A stretch of 64,000 nucleotides of DNA, taken from assembly GCF_017591435.1 (NCBI RefSeq), contig NC_059294.1, positions 13,276,104 through 13,340,103 on the forward strand. Direction: 5' to 3'. Positions 24,518 through 46,354 of the stretch are shown here, piece by piece. Position numbers and translations under genes: made by a program. This DNA is from Portunus trituberculatus (lineage: Eukaryota; Arthropoda; Malacostraca; Decapoda; Portunidae). Numbering within the stretch: position 1 is the first letter of the stretch; each line of letters starts with the position of its first letter. The notes under the pieces were generated by a model. The model saw only the letters and a list, made by a program, of their open reading frames with translations, was not told the DNA's origin and ran no database searches.

Positions 24518-25510
24518 TTTAATTTTGCATGCTTTTGATGACTTATAGCTAGCCATAACTTTTTAGTTCTCCACTGAGAAATTTGAACCTAAGTGTAATG
24601 TACAGTATCTAGGTTTCTGATCCAGTGATCCATTGCAATACAGAAAAATGCCAGTGTGTTGGACCCCTTGAAGCGTGTGCCCTGCTGCATGATATTGTTT
24701 CTACCCTCATTGCCCTCCTCTTAGACTACATAAACAGAAATTATTGACAGGATAGGATACTCTCATTTTTAATGCCAGCTCTTGAGCCAGAAGATTTTGT
24801 TGTGTTACAAATAGTCCTAGCACATTGTACTGTATCTCATATAATTGTGGAGCCATATACTTTGTGATTCATTCATATTGTTTCATATACCTAATTAGTA
24901 CAGGTTCTTCTGTTTTCCATATTTTAAAGTAGTGGGTATGTAACTGCAGCCCTACATTGCATCATAACTACAACTCGGTATTGCAGTTCTATTACAATAC
25001 AAGGACTTGATACACTGTTTTCTAGGGTTCCATGTTATAACTTCCCCACATATAGTCTATTTATTTTTTTAATAGGAATCTATAATAGAGTTAATTGTTA
25101 ATTGTTATATTTCAAGTCTATGAATTCAGGATATTCCCACCACTGACTTTTTACAAAGAGAAATAACCAAATAATGAATGTATCATGTTAGACTTCAAGT
25201 TTTTAAGTAAATGTAGTGCTGAGGACACTGTCAACCTTTCACTGAAGACACAACACTGAAAAATGAAACTTTTGGGTGTCAGCGTTAGTCATTAGACAGC
25301 ACCTTCCTGAGCTGCACTGTTATGTGATGCTTTGTGACTACATTTATGAAATTTGTGTTCATTTTATGGTAATGTTCTAACTAACAATATCTCCAGTGTT
25401 ACTAATATGGGTAGTTAATTATGAATTAACTCATGTTTTCTCTCACAGCTGCCTAACTCTTGCATAAAAGAACATAAAATACACACACACAAACACACAC
25501 ACACACACAC
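24149..25510 (+). other. Downstream of VHR-like DUSP, likely 3' UTR then intergenic
   Basis: It holds a (CT)n array (24424-24512), otherwise AT-rich sequence with no conserved frame. I could not fix a polyadenylation site. Confidence 0.45.
24424..24512. repeat. (CT)n microsatellite
   Basis: About 44 CT units, possibly in the phosphatase 3' UTR. Confidence 0.98.
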
Positions 25511-25770
25511 TGATTCTGAGAGAGGAATATGACATTAGAAGCACAAGATCGCATAGTAAAAAACTGAGGAAGGGAAGATGTCTGAGAGATGTTAAAAAAT
25601 ATAGTTTCCTGCAAAGATGTGTTAAGACTTGGAACAGTTTGAGTGAGGAAGTGGTGTCAGCAAAGAGTGTGCATAGCTTTAAAGAAAAATTGTATAAGTG
25701 TAGATATGGAGACGGGGCCACACGAGCGTAAAGCCCAGGCCCTGTAAAACTACAACTAGGTAAATACACA
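25511..25770 (+). mobile_element. LINE-A 3' fragment
   Basis: Sequence from TGATTCTGAGAGAGGAATATG to the AACTAGGTAAATAC terminus matches the end of ORF2 and the 3' UTR of the LINEs at 43200-43484 and 59960-60222. CA repeats flank both sides. Confidence 0.92.
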
Positions 25771-25773
25771 CAC

Positions 25774-25860
25774 AAAGCAAAGCAAAGTAAAGCAAAGCAA
25801 AGCAAAGCAAAGCAATTTTTTTTTATTTATTTTTTTTTTTTTATTTATTATTATTTTTTT
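25774..25860. repeat. (AAAGC)n and poly-T
   Basis: Eight AAAGC-like units follow the CA tail of the LINE fragment, then a T-rich run. Confidence 0.9.
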
Positions 25861-26598
25861 TTTTTTAGAGCTATGGAAAATTACTGCATTGACCAAAGTA
25901 CTATAATCATTAGTAAATAATGAGCAGTGCAGGAAGATTTATTATACGTATTATAATATGATAGAGATTTGTAAATTCTTAATTTCTATTTTCTTTTCCA
26001 TATACATAATTTTAGATAGTTTTGCTAACTTTTCATTGATTATATGCTTAAATTGCCTTGCCATTTTTATAATTTGTTATTCAGCTCTTTATGGAAAAGT
26101 ATTCACATCCAATAATTTATTAGGCACTGAAAATTTCATGCTGTGATAATGTTCTTTGAATAATTTATTTGTTTGTTTTTATTAATAGTGATCTCTTATC
26201 TCTTGTTTCAACATATCATATTCATCAATGGTTTTAATGTCATGAATGAATTTTAACATCAAAAGGACACACATTTGCTGTGAAGGAATCACACTTAACT
26301 CTAAGAGTGTTGTTTAGTCTTCTGGGAGTCCCTGATCCTAAACAAATAGTAGCCCTTCAGTTTTCTTTCTCTCCCTTATCCCAGACACCCAGACATCAGT
26401 GCCATGTGCTGTTTAAGATGTACTCATCTTCCAACATGTTGCTCAATACACAAGACTGTGTCACTACACTTAGCTGTCCTACTCTCTTGGTCATTATTGA
26501 ATATGATTTGTGTACTCAGGCTAAATTTTATTTTCGTATCTGAAACATTACTTTTAGTGTTTTGATATTTGTTTATTAGTTTCTGCCTGTTCATTTGC

Positions 26599-26600
<2 letters not shown>
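25861..26600. other. Intergenic, nothing recognised
   Basis: AT-rich. No coding, RNA or element signal. Confidence 0.4.
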
Positions 26601-26893
<293 letters not shown>

Positions 26894-27258
26894 ATAATAA
26901 TAATAGTTGTGGTTATCTTAATCATATCAATTTTAGATTACTGGACATATTCAGTGTTTCTATGATTTACTTTATGATATTCTCATAATGTATGCTGATG
27001 TCATTAAGTGATATTTGATGATTTTAGCTTATGTACATGAGTTTCCATAGCCTCCATAGTCTATAGTCTATGAAAACAGTACTGCTGCTTTCATGCACCA
27101 TGTAAGTTGATTATAATGAGATATTGCAACAATAGTATTGATAGTAGAAATATTTTTATGACTAAAGTTGTACAAATATTACTGTAAGCTTTAATCAAGT
27201 GTTATTGAATATAGTAGCTGCGTTCTCAGACAGTAAGGTCATTCCTTGCATTATAAAC

Positions 27259-27345
<87 letters not shown>

Positions 27346-28930
27346 TCTATAGCAGAACCTGGCAGCATACTTTGGTTTATGTTTGTCCCTTCACAATAAG
27401 ATTGCTCTTGGCCATAAAAATATGGATAAAGTTTTGAATTTGAACTGAGTATTAGAATTTTGATTTATTTTCAATGTGGAAGTGTGCACAGTGACACAGG
27501 AAGGACAACTGCTGCTTTTTATTTACATATATTTTTTAAACAGCATGTAATGAATGAAGAAGTCTGTAGAATTTAAGTGAACATTATTTGTTATTGTCTA
27601 CAATATCTTGAGTCACAAATCTATCACAAGTGATAGCAATGCACATAGTGGGTGCTTTTATTCCTTACTGAGCCTCATGCTGCACATTAAATGATAATAG
27701 CACATTATTTCCCTTATTTGGCCTTGTAAGTTCTGGTGTTATAGACTTTGAACTAGAATTATTGTGGTGGCCTTCCTGTGTATATATTTGTTATGTGTAC
27801 ATGTTTGTGTAGATGTTTGTGTGTATTATGTAGAAAAAAAAATCTAAGTTAATGATTCATGGAATTATTCAAATCAGAATACTATATGTACTATTGGGAG
27901 AAATTATCTGTGTTTATTGTGTAATTTGACTCACATTAAGCAAGTTTCATGATCATGATGCTTGATGGGTTATTGGCTGAAAATCTGTGTAGTATTCCAA
28001 CGATGCATGGAGTGAGTTCCAAACGTGTTATGGATATAAGGTATTGTGAACACTTCTTATATACATGAATGAAAGAAAAAAACTGGGAGTATGTTTTTTT
28101 TACTCGTAATTGATACTGATGTTTTGCCACATAACTGAGTTTATAAGATACAGTAAATGAACAGCTGTGTATTGCTGATATGTAATATTAATAAAAATAA
28201 TGATGCTGATAATAATTGTAATACTTGATAATGTATAGAATAATGACAATAATAAGTCATCACCTTTCTGTCTATTTGTATACTAACTGATGTTCCCTTG
28301 AAGGAAAGGAGCCAAAAATAATGAGGCACCCACATGTACACTACTTCACATCTTGGCCTCTGGTTTCTCAGGGGAAGGGACTGATTTATCAGAATGACAG
28401 TCAGGAACTGACTATGAATTTGTTATTTCTTTCTCGAATTTCATGAAATAAGTATTTGAAGTATATGGTTTTTGTGAAACATTGTATGCTTGTAGGATAG
28501 AATTTTACACTGGTGTATTGTATTCAAAATGTATGATATTCTGCTCCATACCTACAGTACACCAGCCTCCATTGAAGAACATATTTTAGTACTGAATCCA
28601 GTGTTTGTAATCCTTTCTTTATTCATGGTTGGAAAGTTTTAAGCATTATAACAGGATTCAACACTATTTTTAAGGAAATATATCAAAGTCACTATTTTTT
28701 GGTTTGTGATTCTAACCCCCTTATCTTACCACTAATATTAGGCATTGGGAACATGCCTTAATACCACATAGGTAAAGCAGATAGTTTCGTACTCATGCAG
28801 TGCTGGAAAAGTAAGTTGTTATGAAGGATTCCATCCATTTTGCTTTTTTTGCATAACAGTTCTTGTATCTAAAGTAAGATCCTGGTCAGGAGAGGCTCGA
28901 GCACATGTAATATAACTTACCCTATTTTAA
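26894..28930. other. Intergenic, with (CT)n at 27262-27342
   Basis: Apart from about 40 CT units I recognise nothing. Candidate frames are short and biased by repeats. Confidence 0.4.
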
Positions 28931-29109
28931 TGGTTGCTCATTTGTTTATTTTATCATATATGCATTTATATAGTATTATATATGTATAGTTATCAATTTA
29001 ATTATTTATTTATTGGTTTGTTTGTATGTTTGTGTACTTGTTTAGTTTTCCTTATTATTTTACTCATTTCTTTACTTTTTATTTATTTACTTTTCATTTT
29101 TTTATTACC

Positions 29110-29111
<2 letters not shown>

Positions 29112-29156
<45 letters not shown>
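29112..29156. repeat. (ATT)n microsatellite
   Basis: About 15 ATT units directly left of the inverted-repeat structure. Confidence 0.95.
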
Positions 29157-29160
29157 GTGA

Positions 29161-29183
29161 TGAATTCTTTGTTACTGTTCCTG

Positions 29184-29255
<72 letters not shown>

Positions 29256-29277
29256 AGGAACAGTAATAAAGAATTCA
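29161..29277. repeat. 27-bp inverted repeat around (TA)n
   Basis: The left arm 29161-29187 (TGAATTCTTTGTTACTGTTC, then CTGTTTA) and right arm 29251-29277 are reverse complements with one mismatch. Between them is 63 bp of TA. The single strand could form a very long hairpin. Confidence 0.93.
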
Positions 29278-29283
29278 GAAAAT

Positions 29284-29361
<78 letters not shown>

Positions 29362-29370
29362 TATTTTCTG
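29276..29370. repeat. Second, shorter inverted repeat around (TA)n
   Basis: CAGAAAATAA (29276-29285) and TTATTTTCTG (29361-29370) bracket another TA array. It overlaps the right edge of the first palindrome. Confidence 0.8.
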
Positions 29371-29406
29371 TTTGTGCAAGTGTTTGTTCATCTGCAGTTA
29401 CTGCTT

Positions 29407-29529
<123 letters not shown>

Positions 29530-29531
29530 CA

Positions 29532-31593
<2,062 letters not shown>

Positions 31594-31637
31594 GAAAATA
31601 TCAATCAACACATATATATATACATGTTGTTTTTCAG

Positions 31638-31757
31638 ATGAGAGTCAGCCTGGTATGAGTGAGAGTGGTGAAGTGCAGTCCAGTAGTGGAGCCATCTTGC
31701 AGCACCCACATATCATCTCACTTGTTGCTCTGTCCTCATCACAATGCATTTTGCAGT
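31638..31757 (+). other. Possible 5' UTR exon of the second phosphatase
   Basis: A good acceptor (TTGTTTTTCAG) is followed by 120 bp of higher-GC sequence with an open frame (ESQPGMSESGEVQSSSGAIL). No homology was recognised and the donor is unclear. It may be a 5' non-coding exon. Confidence 0.3.
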
Positions 31758-32104
31758 GAGGTTTATTTCAGGTTAGGTTTTGAATTGGTTCTTTCTATAC
31801 TTTCATTATAAATATAAATGCTTCTATATTTTTCTTACTTCTTTTTCATGTGTATTGTTCTAACTTTTCTACTTATTTATTCCTGTGTAATTTTCTTTTT
31901 CCAGTCTTGCATTGCACCTTTTTTTTGTTTTCAATTTTTTTCTATCACTTTCCTAAGATAACTGAAAGGAGCAGTATATGGCCAGAGAATGCCATGGAGC
32001 CTTCACTTGTCATTTAAGGGAAATCACAGCTTGGCCACAGGATAGAGTCAGCCCTCTTTGCTTCACTCCACCTGTTTCCAGCAGCAAGCAACCTCTTCAG
32101 CACC

Positions 32105-38477
<6,373 letters not shown>

Positions 38478-38539
38478 CACTCTGCATCTATTAGGTTGAC
38501 TCCCTTTCCTTCACACGGCAGCACTGAGGTACTGCCAAA

Positions 38540-38545
38540 AATAAA
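38540..38545 (+). terminator. Candidate polyadenylation signal AATAAA
   Basis: A canonical AATAAA lies about 63 bp after the second phosphatase stop codon. Confidence 0.5.
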
Positions 38546-39165
38546 AGACGTAGTTCATTACTTATCGTAGCCAGTAATCAAATGCTCAATGTTTCACAGT
38601 ACAATACAGGTTTAGTTAGTACTACTGTAGTAGGTTTCAGAATATAGGCCATTAACACAAGCTGTAGAATATATAATGACACTTTTTCTGTTAATATTGT
38701 TGAAACTAATTACATGCTATGTAATAAGGACACTAGGAAGAAATTTAGTCTGTGTTGCATTTTCCTCTTGACTCCATTGGTCATTGAGGGATTCCATACA
38801 TATTGTCTTTTTCATAAACCTGCCCTTACATGCTTTTCTTTGCTTTTGTCTTGGATTTGTGCAGTGTTTATTCTTTTCATCCAGTTATCTCTCCTGTAAT
38901 GTTCACAAAGTGCCATGAATGATCTAAGAAAAAAGTAGATTGGGTCTTGTGGAAATTTTCTCATGGAAAGACATGACTATCAAAGAGATAGATGGTCAAA
39001 GGGAGAGGAGCACTAAGAACACTGCCATAGGAAAGCTTTGTGGCTGTAGTGTTTATTTGGGGTCTTGGCAGTTAGTCTTTTGTTTCATCCTTTATCCTTC
39101 AATATCCTGACCATCTTGATTTTTCATTTTGTATTTTATGTTACAGTTGTCCCTTGTAAGACACA
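38546..39165. other. Downstream of the second phosphatase
   Basis: No recognised feature; AT-rich. Confidence 0.4.
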
Positions 39166-39393
39166 GTTGGACAAATGTGCAAGCCTCCTAATGTGTATGT
39201 CCCTGTTCACCTAACAGCAAGTAGGTACAGGACATAATTAGAGGAATTTTGGCCTTGCTGTCCCGATATGTGGTGTGTGAGACTGTGAGTGGTCTCAGTC
39301 TTACCCAAAGATTGCTCAGTATGAGCTCTGACCTCTTTCCATAGGGGAACAGCTAGCTGGATCACAAACAGACGACTCTATGTGAATGACACA
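39166..39393 (+). mobile_element. SINE body without head
   Basis: CCCTGTTCACCTAACAGCAA, then AGTAGGTACAGGACATAATT and ATGAGCTCTGACCTC match the SINE bodies at 15591-16485. The tRNA-like head is missing. It ends in CA repeats that abut a LINE. Confidence 0.8.
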
Positions 39394-39503
39394 CACACAC
39401 ACACGAGACGCAGTAGAGGAAGCACGCAATACCGTCGCTCCCGAGAATCAGCTGATCTTCACTACCTTTGTTTGGGTTTGCAGTGGCCTGGGCAAAAAGT
39501 GTG

Positions 39504-39538
<35 letters not shown>

Positions 39539-39608
39539 CATGAATACAGTGTTAAATAATAATGAGTGAGAAAGATTCCATCTAAATGCAGGTATGTGAC
39601 AAGGGAAA

Positions 39609-40170
39609 GAATGAAAGCTGATGATGACAATGTTGGTGAGGGAGAAAGAGAATTTGAAGGCTTTGATACGGCGCAAACTTCACTATTTGATAGAGTCTTA
39701 ACTATCGAACGTAAATTAGATAAATTGATAAAGGAGAGTATGGGAATGAAAGAGAATGAAGAACAGGATAAAGAGCTCCAGAAATTGAAAGAAAGGATAA
39801 AAAGAGTGGAAGAAAACGAAACTAGGCTAAGAACCGAAAATGAAGAATTAAAAGTCCAAATAGCAAACTACAAGAAATTGATGGAAGAAGGACTCGTAAA
39901 GCCGAGAAAGAAAAAGAGAAGCTAAAAGATCTAGTTAACAAAGAAGAAGAAAGAGTACAAGACGTGATTAAAAAAGAAGTACAAGCATGGAGAATCCAAG
40001 ATAAGAAAGACAAGGAATCATTTCAAGAAGTATTTCAAGAACAGTTAAAAGAAAGAGATGAAAATATGACAAGCAAAATGATAGGAGTCCTCAAGAAAAA
40101 AGAAAATTTAGTAAGAGAAATTGCGGAAAAAGAAGAGTGTAATTATTTTTGGACTGAAAGAAAAAAATGT
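39609..40170 (+). pseudogene. LINE-A1 ORF1-like coiled-coil protein, frameshifted
   Basis: Charged heptad-rich sequence (KLKERIKRVEENETRLRTEN) homologous to 56321-56935. A one-base change near 39900 splits it. It probably encodes the nucleic-acid-binding chaperone-like ORF1 protein of the LINE (inference). The start ATG at 39563 is followed by an early stop. Confidence 0.8.
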
Positions 40171-40618
40171 TAAATATAGACCAAGAAGGGAAAAAGACAA
40201 AATGAAATCAGTAAAAGACCTACTAAAACATCTGAATGATGAGGATAGACAGAACTTAGAAGAGGAAGTAGAAGAAATCCATAGAATGGGACCATATCAA
40301 GAAGGAACAGTGAGACCAATTAAGATATTACTAAAATCACAAGCAGCAGCAGAAGAAGTACTATATAGAAAAACAAAACTCAGAGAAACAGAAGGTTGCA
40401 AAGATATATATATAAAGAAAAATAGAAACGAGGAGGAAAGGAAGAGACACAATGAACTGGTGGCAGAAGCAAGAGAAAAAATAATGAAAGGTCAGAGGAG
40501 GAGAAGAAGGCATTTTTGGAGAATTATAGGAGACAGGATAAGGAAATGGTATATAAAAGAGAAAGAAGAGAAAAATGGAGCAAGTTTAACTAAAAATGAT
40601 AAGAACAAGAGATTAAAA

Positions 40619-41390
40619 ATGATGTATACAAACATAGATGGGATTTTATCTAGTAAATTAGAATTAAGAGATTACATAAAGAAAGAAGAACCAGATATTG
40701 TATGCCTGGTGGAAACAAAGTTAAATGAGGCAATAAAATAGACATAGATAAAAGGTATAATATATGGAGGAGAGACAGAGTGGGTAAAGGAGGAGGAGGA
40801 GTCATGATGATGTTAAGGAAGGAGATAGTGGTAAATCAAGTGGAGTTTGGGGAAGGAAAATCAGAAATACTGTATGTTAAGATGCATATTAATAAAAAGG
40901 AGTTAACAATCATTGGAACATATGTGCCACCAAAAAAAACTCATGGACTAACCAAGAATATAGAGACATGATAGATGACACAATAAGGAGTCTTACAAGA
41001 ATCATTAAAGAAAGGAGAAAAGTGATATTAGTAGGAGATTTCAACTGTAAGGAGGTAGACTGGGAAAATTATGAAAGTGGTATGGGGGAAGATGCCTGGG
41101 GAGATAGATTCCTGAACCTAATGATAGATAATTTGATGGTCCAAAGAGTAAAGGAAAACACAAGATTCAGAGGAAACGATGAGCCGGCAAGATTAGACCT
41201 AGTTTTTACAAGGGATATACCAATTAACGATGATATAAGATACAAGTGCCCATTGGGAAAGAGTGACCATGTAATATTAGAAATGGATATAGAAGAAGGA
41301 AAGGAAGATAGAGATGAATCATACAAAGGAGACCGATTAAATTACAGAAAGGCTGATATTGAGAATCTCAAGAACTATTTTAAAACGTAA
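40619..41390 (+). pseudogene. LINE-A1 endonuclease domain
   Basis: AP-endonuclease-like landmarks: MMYTNIDGILSSKLELRDYI, PDIVCLVETKL, ILVGDFNCKEVDWENY, ARLDLVFTRD and the terminal GKSDHVILEMDI with the catalytic SDH. Breaks near 40740 and 40971 separate the pieces. Confidence 0.9.
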
Positions 41391-41879
41391 ACTGGGAGGA
41401 GATGGAAAACTCATTAACGGTTCAAGAGAAATATAACTTATTTTTGGAAATATACAAAACTGGGGTCAGGAATATGTCCCAAAATATAGACCTAAAGAAG
41501 AAGGAAAGAAAGATTGGTTTAATGCAAGATGTGCTAGGGCAAAGGAGAAACGAGATGGAGCATGGAAAAGGTGGAGAAGAAACAGAAATCCAGAAAATAA
41601 GGAAAACTTCAAAACAGCAAGAAATGAATATGCTAAGGTGAGAAAGGAAAAAGAAAACTATGAAAAGGACATTGTCGAAAAATGTAAGGAACAACCAAAA
41701 TTGTTCTACAGATTCATAAATGGAAAAATAAGACAAAAAGAAACAATAGAAAGGTTAAAAGGAGAAAACGGAATGGTGGAAGACCCAAAAGTATGGCAGA
41801 ACTGTTAAATAGTAAATTTCATGAGGTCTTTACTAAGGAATCCAAATTTGAAAGACCACAGGGTAATAGAGAGACTGTC

Positions 41880-43436
41880 TATATGAAAGAGATTAAAGTA
41901 ACCAAGCTTGAAATAAAAAAGTTGATGACGGAACTAGATGAGGAAAAGGCAATGGGACCGGATGAAGTCTCAGGCAGAATACTGAAAGAATGTAGGGAAG
42001 AACTAGCAAGTCCAATATACAACATCATAAAATGCTCAATAGAAAATGGAACAGTGCCAGTGGAGTGAAAAAGAGCTGAGGTGGTTCCCATATATAAGAG
42101 CGGAAGGAAGGAAGAACCTTTAAATTACAGACCGGTATCACTAACTAGTGTAATATGCAAGATGTGTGAAAAAGTAATAAAGAAGCAATGGATTGAGTTT
42201 CTTGAAGACAACAAAATATTATCAAATAGCCAATTTGGTTTTAGAAAAGGTCGGTCATGTGTAACAAATTTATTGAGTTTCTACTCTAGAATAGTTGATA
42301 AAGTACAAGAGAGAGAGGATGGGTTGACTGTATTTATTTAGATCTAAAAAAGGCGTTTGATAAAGTGCCACATGAAAGATTACTATGGAAGTTAGAGGAG
42401 AAGGGTGGCTTAAAAGGAAGCACATTGAGATGGATGAAGAATTACTTAAGGGGGAGAGAAATAAGGACGATAGTTAAAGATATGAAGTCCAAGTGGAGAA
42501 CAGTAGACAGTGGAGTGCCACAGGGGTCAGTATTGGCACCAATACTTTTTCTCGTATATATAAATGACATGCCAGAGGGAGTGAACAGCTACATAAATCT
42601 GTTTGCGGACGATGCGAAACTGTGCAGAGTCATTAAACAAAAAGAGGATTGTGAAATACTACAGGAAGACTTAAACAAGATCTGGAAATGGAGCAAAAAA
42701 TGGGAGATGGAATTCAATGTGGACAAAAGCCATGTCATGGAAATGGGAAAAGTGAAAGACGACCAGTGGGAATCTATAAGATGGGAGATGGAGTAGAACT
42801 AGAAAAAGTAAAAAAGGAAAAGGACTTGGGAGTGACAATGGAAGAAAATAATCAACCGGTAAGCCATATTGATAGAATTTTCAGAGAGACGATAATTTGC
42901 TAAGGAATATTGGAGTAGCATTTCACTATATGGACAAGGAAATGATGAAGAAATTGATAAGTACTAAAATAAGACCTAGATTGGAATATGCAGGAGTTGT
43001 GTGGACTCCCCATAAAAAGAAACACATAAGAAAATTAGAGAGACTACAAAAAATGGCTACAAGAATGGTTCCAGAATTTAAAGGGATGACATATGAGGAG
43101 AGACTAAAGGCTATGAATCTACCAACCTTGGAGCAGAGAAGAGAGAGAGGGGATCTGATACAAGTTTATAAATTGATTAACGGAATGGATGAAGTGGATA
43201 ATGAGAAACTGATCCTGAGAGAAGAATATGACTTTAGAAGCACAAGATCGCATATAGTAAGAAATTAAGGAAGGGACGATGTCTTAGAGATGTTAAAAAA
43301 TTTAGTTTCCCGCAAAGATGTGTTGAGACTTGGAACAGTTTGAGTGAGGAAGTGGTGTCAGCAAAGAGTGTACATAGTTTTAAAGAAAAATTGGATAAGT
43401 GTAGATATGGAGACGGGACCACACGAGTATAAAGCC
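41880..43436 (+). pseudogene. LINE-A1 reverse transcriptase and C-terminal region
   Basis: Landmarks: GPDEVSGRILKECREEL, LNYRPVSLTSVICKMCEKVI, GFRKGRSCVTNLL, AFDKVPHERLLWKL, SGVPQGSVLAPILFLVYIND, and the catalytic LFADDAKL (about 42598-42621). The thumb and tail contain RPRLEYAGVVWTPHKK. Stops and frameshifts at about 42066, 42325, 42760 and 42890 inactivate it. Confidence 0.92.
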
Positions 43437-43486
43437 CAGGCCCTGTAAAACTACAACTAGGTAAATACAACTAGGTAAATAAACAC

Positions 43487-44703
43487 ATCATTAATAACTC
43501 CCAATTTGGTTTTAGAAAAGGAAGATCATGTATAACAAATTTACTAAACTTTTATGCAAGTGTAATAGATGAAGTACAAGGAAGAGATGGATGGGTGGCT
43601 TTTGACAGAGTACCACACAGAAGACTCCTATGGAAAATAGAACACAAGGGCGGAATTAAGGGAAATATCTTCAATTGGATGACAGATTACTTAACAGATA
43701 GGGAAATGAGGACAGTGATAAGAGATACACCATCAAGTTGAAGCGCTGTAACCAATGGCATACCACAGGGTTCGGTGTTGGCACCAATAATGTTCCAAAT
43801 ATGTGTCAACGATATACAAGAGAGTTTGAGTAGCTACATAAATTTGTTTGCAGATGATGCCAAGCTTTTGAGAGTTATAAGAAACCAAAATGATTGTATG
43901 GAATTACAGAAAGATATTGATAAGATCTGGAGATGGAGCCAGAAGTGGAAATTAGAATTTAACACTAAGAAATGCCATGTAATGGAAATGGGTAAAAGTA
44001 ATAGAAGACCTATATGGGAAAATAAAATGGGAGAAGAGATTATAATGAAAAGAAGAGAAGAGAAAGACCTGGGAGTGATTATACAAGACACCCTGACCCA
44101 GAAAGACATATAAATGGATTATTTGCTTCAACATACAAGAAACTAACGAACATCAGGGTAGCATTCAATTACATGGATAAAAGTTTGATGAAAAAGATAT
44201 TAACTACTATGATAAGACCTAGACTAGAATATGCAGCAGTGGTATGGTTGCCATATAGGGAGAAAGATATCAAGAAACTAGAAAGGATACAAAGGGCTGC
44301 TACAAAGATGGTCCCTGAAATAAAAGATCTTCCCTATGAAGAAAGACTGAAGGAGATAGGGCTTTGAAGGATAGACAGGAAAGAGGAGACTTAATAACAA
44401 TGTATAAGTTAATAAACTGTATGGAGAAGATAGATAGACAAGACCTGGTAACACTGACAGAGCAGGGAGACAGACAAACAAGAGGACATTCCAAGAAAAT
44501 CATGAAAAGTCAGTGTCATAGGAATATCAAGAAGTTCAATTTTCCACATAGGACAGTAGACATCTGGAATGGATTAAGTGAAGAGATTGTAACAGCAGAA
44601 AGTGTGCGCAAATTTGAGGAGAAGTTAGATAAATGTAGATATGGAGACAGGTCACTATGAGCCCCGCTTAAAACCTGTAACATACAACTAGGTAAATACA
44701 CAC
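43487..44703 (+). mobile_element. LINE-B, 5'-truncated relative of LINE-A
   Basis: It begins inside the RT (NSQFGFRKGRSCITNLLNFY) directly after the LINE-A1 tail and runs through LFADDAKLLRVI to RPRLEYAAVVWLPYREKDIK and the 3' end. The coding sequence is clearly diverged from LINE-A. The 3' UTR differs except for the terminal ACAACTAGGTAAATACACAC, which is identical. Stops include TGA at about 43739. Confidence 0.92.
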
Positions 44704-45149
44704 ATGCATCTGAGCAGCTCGCAGAGACTACTACAAAAGGAGTCGGAAACTGGCCTAGACGTATGTAGAGCGGGGAGAGGGAGCCATAGGTTCTCCTATC
44801 TCCAAATGAAATAAATGTTGGATCACATATAAGGAATGTATAACGAGAGAGAGATGGAACCAAGCAGCGCTGCCAGGCATACGGCGGAATCAAAACATAT
44901 GCTGAGTGATAGCCATCGTTTTATAGAAACCCCTGTTGGTTTAAGGAAACTGACAGATGATACTATGGACAAGGATTTCTCGGGTTTCAGGGATGAACAA
45001 GGTAATATGAGAAGGCTAATCAACATTGAAAGGGCTTCCTCACTCGGGGCAACGGTTTCCTAGCGGGTGGGCTTTGAGATAGGGGGTGCCCAAAAGTATC
45101 CCCTTTAGCCCATAAATTCCTGTGAAAAGCCCACATGGTCTAAATAAAA

Positions 45150-45184
<35 letters not shown>

Positions 45185-46354
45185 ACAAGACCGACTGATA
45201 ATGGAGAACACATCCCTAAAATTGAGAGTAGCTGAATGTGAGAAGGTTAGTGCAATAAACCAGGAATTGAAAGAGGAGATTCAGGAAATAAGGAAGCAAA
45301 ATGATGTTCTAAAAACCCATACATGCCAAAATTATGAAACCTCTTTAAAGACCTTGCAGGCTAAAGTGCAGGATGGGATTACAGACAGGGCAGAAGGTGG
45401 AGTAGGTGATAACAAGTTGAAGGAACTAAGAAATCAATGGAAACAGGAGCAAGAAGCAGAAAAAGTCAAATTTTCAGGAGTGGTAAGGAAACAAATTCAG
45501 GAGAACACGAAAGTCGCTGTAATCAAAGTTATTAAAGAGAAAAATTATTTGATGCGGGATACAGTGTACAAGTAAAAAAGCTTTGTGATTTATGGGATGA
45601 AGGAAAAGAAAAATCCAAATAAATTCACTAGAGAACATGAAGAAAGAGAATTGGCCCAAACTGTTATCAAACAAGTACAAGACAGCACACAAGAATTTGA
45701 CCAGGAGGTGGAGGAAGTGATCAGGCTGGGAAGATACAGTGAAGGGGATAGGAGACCAATGAAGGTGAGAAAGAGATCTCAAGTGGCTATAGAGGAAATT
45801 ATGATTAGAAGAGGGTAGCTGGCCGATGATGTTGAGCACAAGGATATATGGATAAAAAGAGATATAAACTAAGAGGAAAGGGAAAAAGGAGAAAGTGCTA
45901 AGAATTGAAGCTAAGGAAAAAAACAAGAAAATGACAGATAGAGAAGAAGAATTTTTACTGGAGGGATATGAGACTAAAGAAGTGGTACCTAAGGAAAAAA
46001 GGAGGTTGTGGAGGAGGCAGTAAATTAAGAGTGATGTATACTAACATAGATGGGTTGTTATCAAGCATATTAGAAGTTCGGGATTATTTGAATGAGAAGA
46101 AGCTGGATGTAATGTGCATCATTGAAACAGAATTGAGAGCAGAGATCCATGTCAACTTTAAAGAGGGATATAATAACTGGAGAAGGGACAGGAAGGATAA
46201 AGGGGGAGGACTGCTAATAATGGTTTGTGATAATATATGTGTGGAGGATGTGCAATATGGTGAGGACAAAGTGAAAGTAATGGGAGTAACAATCAAAACA
46301 AGATTTGAAGAAAAGAAAAATTATAGTTACATATGTTCCACCAAAGACTAATAC

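Larger units (their letters stand above)
39404..43484 (+). mobile_element. LINE-A1, near full-length CR1/Jockey-type LINE
   Basis: The 5' region shares CAGCTGATCTTCACTAC, CAGTGGCCTGGGCA and a poly-T with LINE-A2, so the 5' end is probably near. In order it carries a coiled-coil ORF1-like part (39609-40170), a basic linker (40200-40590), an endonuclease (about 40619-41390) and a reverse transcriptase plus C-terminal domain (about 41880-43436). It ends with two AACTAGGTAAAT units. Frameshifts and stops occur (for example near 39584, 39900, 40740, 42066 and 42325), so it is not intact. Confidence 0.93.
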
